This document shows positions 1-12,734 of a stretch of DNA of 64,000 nucleotides, in pieces. How positions within the stretch are numbered: position 1 is the first letter of the stretch; each line of letters starts with the position of its first letter. Position numbers and translations under genes: made by a program. The notes under the pieces were generated by a model, which worked only from the letters and a program-made list of their open reading frames with translations, was not told the origin of the DNA and did no database searches. The stretch is from Callaeas wilsoni (lineage: Eukaryota; Chordata; Aves; Passeriformes; Callaeidae), in assembly GCA_013398955.1 (NCBI GenBank), contig VWPU01008554.1:939-64938 (forward strand). Direction: 5' to 3'.

Positions 1-31
1 GAGAGGAGAGGAGAGGAGAGGAGAGGAGAGG
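1..31. repeat. Pentanucleotide microsatellite (GAGAG)n
   Basis: Six perfect copies of GAGAG start at the window edge and so may continue to the left. The purine-only strand is the plus strand. Confidence 0.95.
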
Positions 32-3000
32 GAAGTGGCTCTTCCAAGATCCTGTGAAAATCTTCCAAGAGCCTTGTCAGAGGAAGCCAGAGAAACCACC
101 AAAGTCTGTTGCTCCCTTCTGCAGCCCCCGGGGAGAGAACAGACCTGCAAAGAGGTGCAAGGAGTAATAGTCCCAGAGGATTTTGTTAGAAGTCTTTGCC
201 ATAAGGTAACTGTCCAGCATTGAAAGCAGGAGACTAAATGCAACACATACATGCAAAGATAATTCCAGTATTTAGTTTTCATTTTCCTTTTTTAGGTAAA
301 CACAAGGAAGTTCTGATGTTCACTTGCAGAAATCGTTGCTCCCCTGGGAGCTGTGTACCTGCAGTGTAGCTGAGACATTTCACGGTCTTGTGTTATTGAA
401 CCTGAGGCACCCTGTCATGCCTAAGTGCTGTTGAATAATCTGAGGGTGTTGTGTCAGCTTTTTAAAGGCAGGAGAGCATTTCTTTAGGCTGGGATGAAAG
501 GCTTTAAACTACAGCTACCGATGCAAAAGAGACTCACTAGACCTCACCAAGAGCCACAAGTGGGGGAAAAGCTTCACAGAGGGAGCAGGGAGGAGGCTGG
601 GCATCAGCAAGCACACACGTCCTTTGAGAGAAGGGAAGGTTGGAGAGCTGAGGGGAGGAGTATCTGTCACTTTGCTGCTATTTTAGCACTCTGCATCCAG
701 CAGCCAATCTGATCAGAAGCAATCAGGACAGGGGTTTGATGGCCTAATCTGCTGCTTCTGTGGAAAGTGGATGTCATCTATGTCTCCCAGCTGCCCAGCT
801 GTGGGAGATGCTCTGAGAGAGGGACATGCACACAATCACCACAGAATATTTGGCCCTCCAGACTGCTGCTTTCCTTGCTGAAGCCATGGCAGCACTGTTC
901 TTTGCACTTCCCACAACACAGACAGTACTCCCCAGGAAGGGGGATCACCGCAGGAAATGCCCAGTTTAGCCTCCTTTTGAACCACAACCAGTGCTGATGG
1001 TCCTTTCCTCTGGTTTCTTCTTCCAAGACATATAAATATATATATATAGTTATTTTTAAGGTTGATTTTTTTTGTAATAAATATGATTTTGTGGTCTCTG
1101 TCACGTCATTGGATAAACCTCAGGGAGTCCAAGCAAAGCTGGGCATTGCAGCTGCCCTTGGTGGAAGGTCATCATTAGGATTTGCAGAAATTTGCACTGT
1201 AAAGACTTGACATTGACTGGACCATCAGGGGATTTCTGCCCAGGAAAAACAACAGATTGGCACTTGGTATCTCCCTGGTGTTACTTTACACAGTTAACAG
1301 GAATCAAAAGAAATTACCATGCTGGAGCTCAGAGGCCCAGAGCTCTCTGACCAGCTCTTGCCAGGATTCCAGTTTGCCCAGCAGCATTGGGAGAACTGGC
1401 AAGAAACTCCTCAGCTTCTGACTGGGACATCTTGAGCTTGAGGATTTATATCACCCTTTGACATGTTTGAGTCACAGCAAACATTATTTCTATTATGACA
1501 AATTTTTGAATAGAGATTGAAATGATAATTTTTCTTCTTGCTGTAGGAGTACACGTTTTCCTTTGCCTCCTAGTCTAGAGGCTTAGGGTTGCCTGGTTAC
1601 TCTGACTCAGAAACTCTGTAAGGTGTCTCTTGGTGAAGGAGCAGATACAATTTGGCAATTAGAGAAGCTTGATTTGTCATCTAAATGTAGAAATCCTGAG
1701 GAAAATATAGCCATTTGAAGAGCAGTTGTACAGAATCCACAGTGAGAAAACTCTCAGAACATACATTGGTACCGAACATTGCTAGTTTGCTTATTGTAGA
1801 GGCATGAAGGTCATTAATAATATATGTGATAATTAGGAATGTTTTTCAGTGTTCAATTAATAGAATCCTGATCATAGCATATATGAATTGCAAATGTGAT
1901 CAGAAAAGCATTTTTTTTGAAGAATTTCCCCATGGACTAGTGCTATAAAAAGACTCCATTCAGTCAGCAATCTGTTCATCTTGGGCTGGAGTTAAAGGTA
2001 CATGATCCATTCAGGTGAGGGCCCCAGCACAGCCAGCACAACAAGCTAAAGTGTGTCTTACCTGCTTGAGTGTACATGTGGCTACATATATATTTATATA
2101 TAGTGCATGTGTGCCTATAATGTGTGCAGATGTTCTTACAATTATACATTTGTGCTGATTAGGAAATTTGTGATTGTAGGAATGATTTTATTTTGTGAAG
2201 AATTTCCTTTAGAACTGAAGCCATGTTGTTTCAGCAGTTGCTTCATAGATGCCCTTTACTTGTTTGCATTTTGATGCATCAGAAAACACTTCAAGAACAA
2301 GGAGGGTCACTTAATGGTTGGGAAGGTGAGGAATGTTTGATGAAAAAGTCAAATCTGTGGACCAACAGTTTTGCTATCCAGGGAGCAGAAAGGCTCAGCT
2401 AGCGTAAACTCTAAAAGGTCAGAATTTGATTTAATGAACTGAACTTTCAAGACAAGCAGTGTTTTTCATACAGGATATCCCCTCAGGCTTGCTTTATTCA
2501 GATAGCAAAAAATGCAGAACAAATAGAATGACAAAAAAGTCCTGGTTTGTATATCTTACCATGTTTTTAATCAAGTGTCACAGCTATACAGTTATGATTA
2601 AATTTTGGCTACCTTGTGCTGTATTTAGTAGGGGTAGGGCATCACCTGTTTCCTTTATAGCCTTATGTTATGCTCAGTACTGTATCCTACATCACCAGAA
2701 TCTGAATCATTGTCTGCAACTTCTGCACCACGTTTGCTCACAGACTCACTTTGGACACAGCCCAGTCGCAGTGGGTTTAAACACCTCCGTGCTGTCGGGA
2801 TCTCCCACTTCTGTTTGCTTTTTTCAGCTCTTAAAATGCAATGGCTGTAATAAGGAAACAGAATGCCACAGGTGTTTGTCTTTGCTATTAAAAAATAGGG
2901 ATAACTCAGGAAAAACATACATCACCCAGGGTTATTTTCAGAGGTATACAACGTGCTGTAACAATAATTTTAAATGTGAAATGGTGAAACGGTTAGGTAG

Positions 3001-6000
3001 TCATGATATCATGAGGTTCTTGCCAGAACTTTGACAAAGAAAAATTGTGGCTCTCTTACATAAGTTTGTTGGGTTTTTGTGGTTTGGGATTCTTTGTTTG
3101 TTTTGTTTTTTACCAGAGTCAATTGCAGTTAATGAAACAATCAGAATACATATCATTTCAGCCAGGCACAAGGTAAGCCTACAATATTCTCTACAGGAAT
3201 GGTATGTAATCTGCTTACTAAGTACTGTGGGAAATGTACCAAAAAATGAGATAATTTGCAGATAACAGTGCCCTCCAAAAATATTTACATTAAAATATGA
3301 GAAATGGAGAAGAGTTCAGGAAGCCTTACTGCAGCAAAACTGCATGAGCAATGAGGTGGGACATGCCATGCAGAGAGTGGTGGTTGGCAGGAATAATTAG
3401 AGTCTATGTTAATCTGAATTAGTACTGCCAGTTAAAAACTAGGTTTGCAGATCAGGTTCTTGAGGAGGATCATGGGTGGCCTGGGGTTGCTCCTCTCCTA
3501 CGCTCCCTGAGGGACCCTTCAGGCTCCAAAACCTCCCAGGACAGGCAGGACCCCAAGCTTGGCAGTGGCTTTCCTACCGCTCAGCATGCAGGGCAGCTGG
3601 GAAGGGAACAGGGAAAATTAGGTTAGGAAGAATCATAGAATGGAAAAGAAAATGGCGTAAGAGATTGCACTGAGAGTTTGTTGTCACAGATCACAAATCA
3701 TCAGTCTGTCTGTGACCAGAAAAAGGAATTAAAATCTGGTCACCCCAACAAGGCAGGATTTAACAACAGGAGAGTGAACATCAGGATACGGATATTGTGA
3801 GTGAGGGCTACCTCTTGACAGGCTTCTAGTTCTGTAATGACCTATGAAAGCAGTGATGACCTATTCATGTTTTCCCTCTAGGATTCTCCACTTGGTTCCT
3901 TTCTGAGTCAGTCTGCTGGCTCAGAGGCGTATTTATGTTTCTGTATTAAGGTTCACTCATGTTTAACATTATTATTCCAACCACTATTATAGTTTTGACT
4001 GGTGTATCTTACGTTCTGTTTTCTGAAGATAATATACATGTTAACTCTTGGAGTCACAAAATAGAAGGAATTTCATCAACCTATTTTGTACATTTTCACT
4101 GATCTCATGTGTGCAATATAATTTTTTTATACAGATAGTTTATTGAAGAGGACTTTAAAGAGAAAACTGCAAATCAGAGATACATTATATTTTTATTCCT
4201 GTCTGTAAAAACTATTTCTTTATTAACAATTATATTTGTCTTGAGTGAGAAAATGGTCTCACATCTTTTACCAGTCATGTTTTGACTGACAGAAATTGCC
4301 ATAGTAAAAAGAGACATTGCATTTCCAGGTTGTCGTTCTCCAGCAAATGACCCAAACATGGTATTCATAAGATTTTGGTGCTCCCTATGGAAGGGGAGGA
4401 AGGAAGCAATAATACCCAAAGGGAAAGCCCAAGGCTGAGAAGGATCTGTTTTTACCCCAAATTTCTCACAGCATCAAGTGCTTCTTTGTAACATGGCAAG
4501 TATCATGGCACTCCAGGAAGATTCATTTAACAAAACCACCTGAAATATACACCAACCTGATACAGAAAAATCTTCCAGATTCAAACTTGGATGTAAAAAA
4601 ATTAAAGCGAAATAAAGAAAACACAGTGGAGAGGAGGCTAACTTCTCAAGCCCTGAGGGACTGACAGTGTCCCACGAAAATTAGGTAAATACAGTTGCCT
4701 CAATGTTGACCTAAACTGCAGCCCTTGGAACAATCAGGCTGGTGGCAAGCTGCTCTTTCCTGCATTTCTGATTTAATTTTAATACAAGAAAAGGGATTTT
4801 GTTCTTGTTCATTCTTGCCTAATGAATAATCAAAGTTTTCCACATCTTTGGATGGAAACATGCTGGGATGAATTTTTTTCCCTAGTTTATGCCCACTATT
4901 AATGCATTCACATATGAATGCATTCACAGCCTCACAGGGGAGTAACATTAGTTGAGGTGCAGAGAAGAATAAATAAATTAATAAGAGACAGCTGTAAATA
5001 CACATCCACATACAGAGCTGTGAGGTTCTGGCCTCATAACTGGAGATCCTTTTTACAGATTTATCCACAGCCTGGTACACTTCTGACTTCCTACTGTGAA
5101 TTAGTTTACCCTTTTTTAAAAGTCACTTTGTTACCTATCTGGTGCACAATATTAATGACATTCTCAGCAAATGAGCAGAATTATAAACACCAGTGATGAC
5201 GGAGAAATAATCTAGGATCAGGAAGTTTCTAATGGGAAAATGGAGCCTCCCACAGAGAGTTCTGCTTAAAATACCATCTTTTACTAATTGATACAGTCAC
5301 TGGTGTTGGACATGTTGTTGTTTTGCACCTGATTTAAATAGAGTTCAATGAATACTTAAATCAGACTAGGAATCTGAAGTGTTTATTGTGGTTTTTTTCT
5401 GAAAGAAAGTTGTAAAGAGTATTTTAGAGATGCTGAAAACTCAGCAGCTAGCATCAGTAATGCCCCAGCTGTGTGGGAAAGGGCTGGAACAGTGCAGTTT
5501 CATATTGTTAGGTGGCCTAAATACTCACCCAGGTATATTCACCTCTGCATAAAGGAAAGATTTTGATGATTGCCTGAATTGTTACTTCCCAGAGACCAGT
5601 GCTACTGGAAAAGGACGAGATGAGAAGAATCAACTCACCTGGGCAGTGAGGGGTCCCTATGAAACCTGCAGTGGGGTGGGCATGGATTTGTAAGAAGATT
5701 TCTGAAATGTAGCGAAGTCCAGGCTGAGTTTCCCAGGCTCCTTTGAAGGAAGAAGTGCACGTTGCGGTGGATTTCTTGTGCGTGAAGCTGTGAATGCAGA
5801 GTGACAATATTCACACGGGACCCCTGGGACCCTGGAATCCATTCCTGACAAAAAGTAGGCTGCATGTATGTGTTGCTGCATGTAGGAGTTAGCTGCTTCT
5901 CTGCCGTGGAAATATCCTCCTCAAAGTTATTTTTGTATAGCCACTCGTTCTCTCAGTATGTGCAAAGCCTAAAGTTTTAATTGCCTCTGATGTTTGAGCC

Positions 6001-7838
6001 TTTAGGATTCATGCTTTTATGATCTTCTTTCAGCTATTTATTTCATACAAATTCATGTAAACAAAAGCTGGTATTTTCCAATTAATAAAGTCCCTTCATT
6101 TAAGTAAGGAAACGAAAGATACACATTCCTATCAAGGAACTATTGATTTCAAATGTCTTCCTGCATTATTACTTAAGGGTGTAGGAGGAGGAGGAGGAGA
6201 GGGAATGAATGCAATTCTCTCTGATTCAACCACAGAGCAGCAAAACCTAAGTGAAGCCGCTCTTCAGCTCCCTTCCTAGCAAACAGGAGTTCTTGGACAC
6301 AGTTTTAAGATCACTTTTTCATCTTATTGTTGACTCTCTCAGCACTGTTGATTTCCTCAGCACTAACTCTGAGAAAGAGAAGTAATGCCACACAGAGATC
6401 TGGCTTTAGTGGGAGATGGCAGCAATAGCTACAGGAAGCTTTTTTATGCCTTTCTGAAAGCAGCATATCAAAGGGTAAAAGCTAAGCTACAGAGGATGCT
6501 TATTGTGCCAGGACAATAGCACAGACACCCTCACCTGAGATGGTTAAAGTTTATTTTTCATGAAGCCTTTCATACTGCTGCCGGAAAATGCCATCACATT
6601 GAATGTCTTGATGACAATGTACTGATGTACCTTTCCTCAGCAGGAGCTTCTTGAATTCATAATGTACACGTGGTCAAACAAGAGATGGTAACGCTCCAGG
6701 ATGTTGCCATGATTTCCAAGCTGCAGTCAGTCTTCCCAGATTTTTTTAAATTAAGCTTGAAAAAACCCACATAAGCAATAATGATACTCTCCACAGAACA
6801 GGGTTTTTATTTCTGCAGCTCTCCTTAGTCCATCCCTAATGGCAACATACTGCATGTCCACTCAAAGTACAGATATCTCGGAGAAGCTCTGTCAGGAAGA
6901 AGGAAGTTGGATTGCTGTTGCTAGAGGGGCAGAGCTGGGGTTTCCAAGGTATTTTAGCTATGCATTGCTTTACTTTCAAAAATGCTCATATTTTAGATTT
7001 TAAAAAGAGGCTGAATTCCTAAGTTGCTACAGGTTTTCTTGTAACCTAAACATTTTAGCTGTCTTCAGGCTGCTGCCATATATGATGAACCTTAATCATG
7101 TTCAGTACAATCCTAAGAACACAGTATACTGCCAGTGTCAATCAAGACTAGAGCTGAATACCATAGTCATCTATAACACTCATGTACAAATGTACATGCA
7201 TTTTGTACATTGGTAACCTCTGAATGGGAAAGTTTACACCATCAGAACCTTCCTCTACTCTGGAAAAAACCACTGCCAGACAGGACCAAATAAACTGAGA
7301 CAGAAGCCGACTTGGATTAGCAACTCCTGCCAGAGTAGATAGGTTTCTTTTTACATTAAAAGATTTCTAGAACAAGGCTGATGTTTCAGAGCTTCTTGAT
7401 ATTTCAGTCTCTTGTCTAAAGGTCTGCCTGCAAAAAGCAGCAGTTCACTCCATAGTGACTCACTTTAGTGGATAGAAGACAGAAAACCTCCCCAACAGCA
7501 CTTCATTCTGAGTCACAGTTTTCCAAAGTAGCATTTATTCAATGTACATGGACTGACTGTCATCTTACTTGATCAATTAAATTCTGGAGCGTTGTGTAAA
7601 CATCATTGAAGAAAGGTACAGCCTGATGGATTTGCAACTACAGAGGTGATGGGATACATCTGCATAACAAGAAAGTTACCATGCTGTACCAGCGTCCTGC
7701 TATTAGAGCTTTTGGCTGGAATTTTTTTAATAACTGCTGTTACATGTCAGGGTTTTTAGGCAGCACCTAGGAGATAAATCAGGGATAGCAGGATATAGTT
7801 GTGTATGCTTCTGTGTGTTCCTATGTGTATATTTAAAT
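32..7838. other. Intergenic stretch without recognised genes
   Basis: This is AT-rich sequence downstream of GPR158. Short TA runs occur at about 1025-1048 and 2083-2102, and a GGA run at about 6181-6200. The longest open frame (2459-3034, plus strand, 191 codons) has no recognisable domain and no promoter or splice context. I see no RNA gene. Confidence 0.6.
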
Positions 7839-7839
7839 G

Positions 7840-7884
7840 CATATATATATATATATACACACCCCCACACACATGTATATACAT

Positions 7885-7930
<46 letters not shown>

Positions 7931-7938
7931 AACACATG
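7840..7938. repeat. Compound (TA)n/(CA)n microsatellite
   Basis: Two TA tracts are each followed by CA-rich tracts, separated by a short GTATATACATTACA spacer. The open frames here that encode strings of alternating Ile, Tyr, Val and Cys are artefacts of the dinucleotide repeat. Confidence 0.95.
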
Positions 7939-8580
7939 CACAAACTATTTTTCCACATAAATTGCTATGCATTTTGGTTAGCTATTCATGAAAGGATGGT
8001 ACAAGAGAGAGCTTGAAGACTCTTGGCAGAGAGTTGTGATCCACTGCTGGCCACCTACTGTCAGTTCTGCCAGATGGACTCTGGCTGAAGCCAAAGCAGC
8101 CTTCATGGGGCAGGAGAGCACCACAAGAGCCCGGGGTGGCCAGGAGGCAGGTGGTGAGGGACTGCAGGCACAGGGACAGCATGAGGAATAATGACTTCAC
8201 TCACCTATATTGCACCTGCATTGGTGCAAATTTGAGACTCCCAAAAACTTCTGTGAAGTGTTTCAAGCATATTCAAAATAAGATTCAAATGGATAATTAT
8301 CATTCTGGAATATCTAGGGAAAAATTACAGTATACCCACTAAAGTTCAATGAAACTTGGCAATTACAGTTATCGACAAACCTGAGATACAAAGGTGTTTT
8401 TACTCATAATTAAGCAGTAATCCTGCTTAACAGTATTATGGGAAGAAAATGTGGCTTTCTCAGTAAACACAACAGTGGTGGCTTTTACCCCAATTAAACT
8501 TTAGACATGTACATGGTCAGCATTGTTGCTTGAACTTGAACCTTGACATCCTTCATGTTCAAGAGAGAGAAATTAGTACC

Positions 8581-8775
8581 ATCACAGAATCATTTAGGCT
8601 GGAAAAGATCTTTAGGATCAAGTCTAGCTGTTGACCCAGCACTGCCAAGTCCACCACTAAACCCTGTCCCTAAGCACCACATCTACACATATTTTAAATA
8701 CCTCCAGGAATGGTGACTCAACCACTTCCCTGGGCAGCCTGTTCCAATGCTTCGCAAGAAATTTTGGGGAGTGTT
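8581..8775 (-). mobile_element. CR1 LINE fragment (3' end), minus orientation
   Basis: The interval begins ATCACAGAATCATTTAGGCT and contains GGAAAAGATC, ACCCTGTCCCTAAGCACCAC and CTGGGCAGCCTGTTCCAATG. These are hallmark blocks of the reverse complement of avian CR1 3' ends. It is truncated at the 5' end, as is usual for CR1. Confidence 0.9.
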
Positions 8776-11700
8776 TTATTTGATGTCTTAGATATGGAGT
8801 TTAAGAGGAGACTAATTGTGTCCCAGAATTGATCAACTTTATTGATTCCATGTCTGTAAAGGGGATCCAGGGAGACTCACAGAGATGTTGGCTCTTACTC
8901 AGATGGATACTGTTTTGGGGAGTCTTTGCAAAGTAAGTTGATGATACTTCCCAGGTTTCCTCAGTTCCCTCCCTCATCCCTCCCACACATCTTTCATGGT
9001 GGAGTTCTCTCTCTGGCTACTTTTATCCCCAACCCCTGCAGCACATGAAAATCATGGCTCCTCTTGGTTCCCAGCACGGATTTGGCTGGAATGTGGTGTG
9101 AAAGGTGGTTTTCTTGGTGAACCATTGTGATCTGTACAGCAGGTTTGACAGAAACATTCATTTCACCTGCTTGCACTGGGCTCAGCTCCTTCACCAGGTC
9201 ATGATGCCAACGCCCCCACGTTAGATGTGCAAAAGAGGTGAGAGGAGTCTCTCTGCGCACTGTGATGAGAGAGCACACCCCAAGGCTGCGGCGTCCTGCT
9301 GCTGTTCAGAAACATTTGGTGCCATTATGGTATTCCTGAATGAAGACATCAACACAGGAGAGGTGTCCTTGCACATTTAAGCAGGGTTAAATAGAGGGTT
9401 TAAGTAAGAAAGTGTTTGAAAGGAGGTCAGGTCTCATCTGTGTGTGGCTCTGGTCTCTGTGTCCGTTTCTTGAGTCAGTGAGGCCATTGGGGGAACATGG
9501 AGTCATGGTGCTTGACCATGGTGCATTACTGATGCAAATAGTTTACTACACTGATGGTTGCTATGGACTGCAGCTATAGTGCAGGGCAAAACACAACACT
9601 CACGCACAGAAAAATGTATGGATATTCATTTCTCAAAGAAAGAATGTTATTTTGTTGAGTGGTGTAGAAGATTGGCTTCAACAGCAAGCAGACCAGCTCT
9701 GTATCTTGGGAGGTGTGATCACACCGCATGTATCACACTTGTGCTATGGCATATAAGTTTCTGAGGAAGAGAAAGAACCGAAATGGCTAAGTAGATGAGC
9801 TGATTTACCTCAGTGATAAGTGACATTTCAGGGGCAGAACAAAGGGGTGGTTGGATCTCTGAGTGGGCTGGAGGATGATGTACAATTTTTACCCTCACCA
9901 TTCATACAGTGAATCTCAGCTGCTCCAGTTAACTTCACAGTAACTGTCCATCTTTCTGCACTTGTTTGTGCATGGAGCATCTTTAAAGCCTCACCTCATA
10001 TTAAGCATGACCTGCCACAACATTAGCATTACAATCCATACATTTCATGGATATCCATCCTCACTGTCATACAGATTTTCACCTGTGGCAAATTATAGAC
10101 CCCAAATTCATCATATCCACAATTAATGGTTTCCAGTGCTGCAATAATACTGTACTACCTAGCACTTCATACCCACGATTAATAGCCTTAATATTCATCT
10201 CACTATACACATACATTTTACCTGATACTGATAGTATGGTGACTCCCTTAATTTCAGTAATTTAGGGTGTTATTTCAATGTTTAAAAACTATATCAATTT
10301 CAAGTGAAATTGCAATCCATATATTATTTAAATAATTTTAAGCTTCCAGTCACTTTACATGACATCATTTCAATTACATCCTTGATCAATATAGAGAGCG
10401 TTTACTCATAAAAGAGAATGAGTTAGGCAGATGTACAGAGTTTTCAAGGTCACTATATTGTTAATAAAACTTGTTAACTGACAGAGGCATTAGTCATAAA
10501 GCTGAGTAAATGTAATGATTAAGCCACTCACAGCTCCTCACCATTCTGTTATATCCTGCCTTCTAAAGAGAGAATTTTTATTGTGAGGCCTAATTTAAAC
10601 CTACTTAAGTCAGTGGAAAAACTGCCTGTGGCTTTGCTGGGCTTCCTATCAGACTGCCACTAAGTAACAGAACCACACTCATGAAAGGAGCAGACAACAG
10701 GCTGGTAACTCAGGCAGACTCCCACACATCAGCTCCTGGCACAGTTTTTAGCTGAAACGTTCATCTCAGCAAGACAGATGGAGCTTGACCAAGCTCTAGG
10801 TGGAACTGTAATTACATTTTATTCCTTCAGACACCTCTTACTGCAGAAAGCACAACATTTTCCCTGCTGCAGAAAGACTGGAATAATTATTGTTTGAACT
10901 TGTTAGGGGGTTTTGTGGTAGGCTGGTACCCATTTGTTGGGTGCAAGGGACCAACTGAGATTATACATACAACATGCAACCGTACAAAGGTGCAATAAAC
11001 AGAGTGATCAGTACCCAAATGGACACTTCAATTTAATGAAAACCCCACTCAGCTCCTGGGAGAGATCACAACAGATAAAGCTCCCTTTTAATGATAAGAC
11101 GTACATTATTTCTGTATACATGACAACTCTATACTGAATACTATCAGGTACGATGGGTTCTGTTTAAAAGTGAAGGATTTTGTCTGGCCTGTGTCTATTC
11201 TGACTTACTCAGACAGTCACCAGTGATGTAAGATCAGGCATTTGAATTATCCTTGCCTGATGAAAAGTTGGGAGGCTGGAAAGAAGACTAAGGCATTGGC
11301 AGTGCCAATATGTACAATACAGGATGAATCACGTCCTATGTGGGATCCCACATCTCACCTAGTATGAGACATCTTGGATACCTCTAAATCTGAGACAGTC
11401 ATCCTAATCTCCCTCAGAAAATGGCAAGATGGCAACTACCTCCTGTAGGCACTGTCTCTAGTGTGAAAGGAATTACGCCATCGACTCCAAGGAATATACT
11501 GAATAAGTCTCCATTGACCATACAGGGCCCAAAGTAGAATCACATACATGTAGGTTTCTACATGGGGAGATTCATTCAAGACAGTCCCAAACGCCCAAAA
11601 GCATCTGCTGCTGGGTACCACAAGGCAAGAGAAACACCAAGCTGCCAGTGCCACCGAAATGGGCAGAATCCCTCCTTGGCAATGCCAAACCACTGCAATA

Positions 11701-12677
11701 CGTTCCTGAGGAAGCTGAGTGTGCCACAGACACTAAGGGAGCACAAAACCCTTCAATGAGTAGACTGTGCACTGCAGTCCTGTGTTGAAGCCCCCTGTAG
11801 GGCTGCATACAAGAGAAAATGTCCAGTTAAGTGGACAACTTGCTAGCCACAACCACTCCTACATGACATGTATAAAAGGTGTCTACTGACTCCAAAGAGC
11901 AAGGCATTAAATTCACTGCAAAGCAGCAGGAGACAGGCAGTACCTCATCCAGAAAGCTGATCTGGTTAGGGGCAGCACGACAGAGAAGTCTGGCATTACA
12001 CAGGGCTGGGAAAAACAGAGCATATGGACAGTATCATCAGAACATCACACAGCAGAGGGACAAGAGCAGCAAGGTCAAAGGACTCCTCCTCCTGGGAGTG
12101 ATAATAACAAGGGAGCATTCCATACAATATCCAAGACACTTGAAGGATGTATCTGGAAGGTACAGCAGAACAGCAGCAGAGACTTTGTCCTTCAGGGCGA
12201 TTCGTTTATCAGCACCACGGCCCCTGCTACAGCCAGCTGCCACTGAAACAGCTTTTTCTAAACAAAGCAAATCCTAATCCAGCATGGTCCAAAGAAAGGA
12301 AAATCATGGGTTTGGGAGCTGGACCAGAAAGAAGCAGCAGTCTATGCACATGGGTACATTGCTGTCAGCAAAGGATTTAGAAAAAGGAACTACAAAATTC
12401 TCTTAAGAATCTGTAGTTTATGTAAGCAAACAAGCATGGAGCCTTCCTACATTATTGTAGAGTTCCTGGTTCATGAATCAGTATGGATACATGCAGAATT
12501 TAGTTTCATGAACAGAATTATTTTAATAATTTAAAATTATTTTAATCTCTTTTGTATTCTACTTTTGCCTGAAAAATACCCTTTATGGATCTTTAACAAT
12601 ATCTTAATAGGCAAATATAGCTGAAAAACTGAGGAACATTTTTTTTTTAGTGCCAGTGATGTGTTCATTATACTCAC
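8776..12677. other. Intergenic stretch without recognised genes
   Basis: This stretch is unique-looking sequence with scattered short open frames on both strands. None shows a recognisable domain. The segment 11500-12300 is somewhat richer in GC and has longer open frames (up to 132 codons at 11879-12277, plus), but I cannot assign it to a gene or repeat family. Confidence 0.5.
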
Positions 12678-12734
12678 GTGATAGTCATCCCTCTTCCTCT
12701 TTTGCTTTTGTCTTTGTCTTCCCATAATCGTAGG
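12678..12734 (-). other. Isolated exon-like segment (57 nt), unassigned
   Basis: On the minus strand a pyrimidine-rich acceptor (TTCTTTCTTTACAG) precedes 57 nt that stay open, followed by a strong donor CAC|GTGAGT. The peptide is 19 residues, starts PTIMGRQRQ and is highly basic (KQKRKR). The length is a multiple of three. It lies 12 kb downstream of the GPR158 stop on the same strand, where MYO3A would be the next gene in other vertebrates, but I do not recognise the peptide in MYO3A or GPR158. It could be a cassette exon, a noncoding RNA exon, or chance. Confidence 0.2.

Noticed and set aside
2459..3034. Longest plus-strand open frame in the intergenic part (191 codons)
   Set aside because: No recognisable domain, biased low-complexity composition and no splice or promoter context. 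A minus-strand frame over it (2655-2918) has an acidic DSDSGD stretch but also no family I recognise.
7727..7972. Open frames encoding Ile-Tyr and Val-Cys strings
   Set aside because: They are direct translations of the TA/CA microsatellite.
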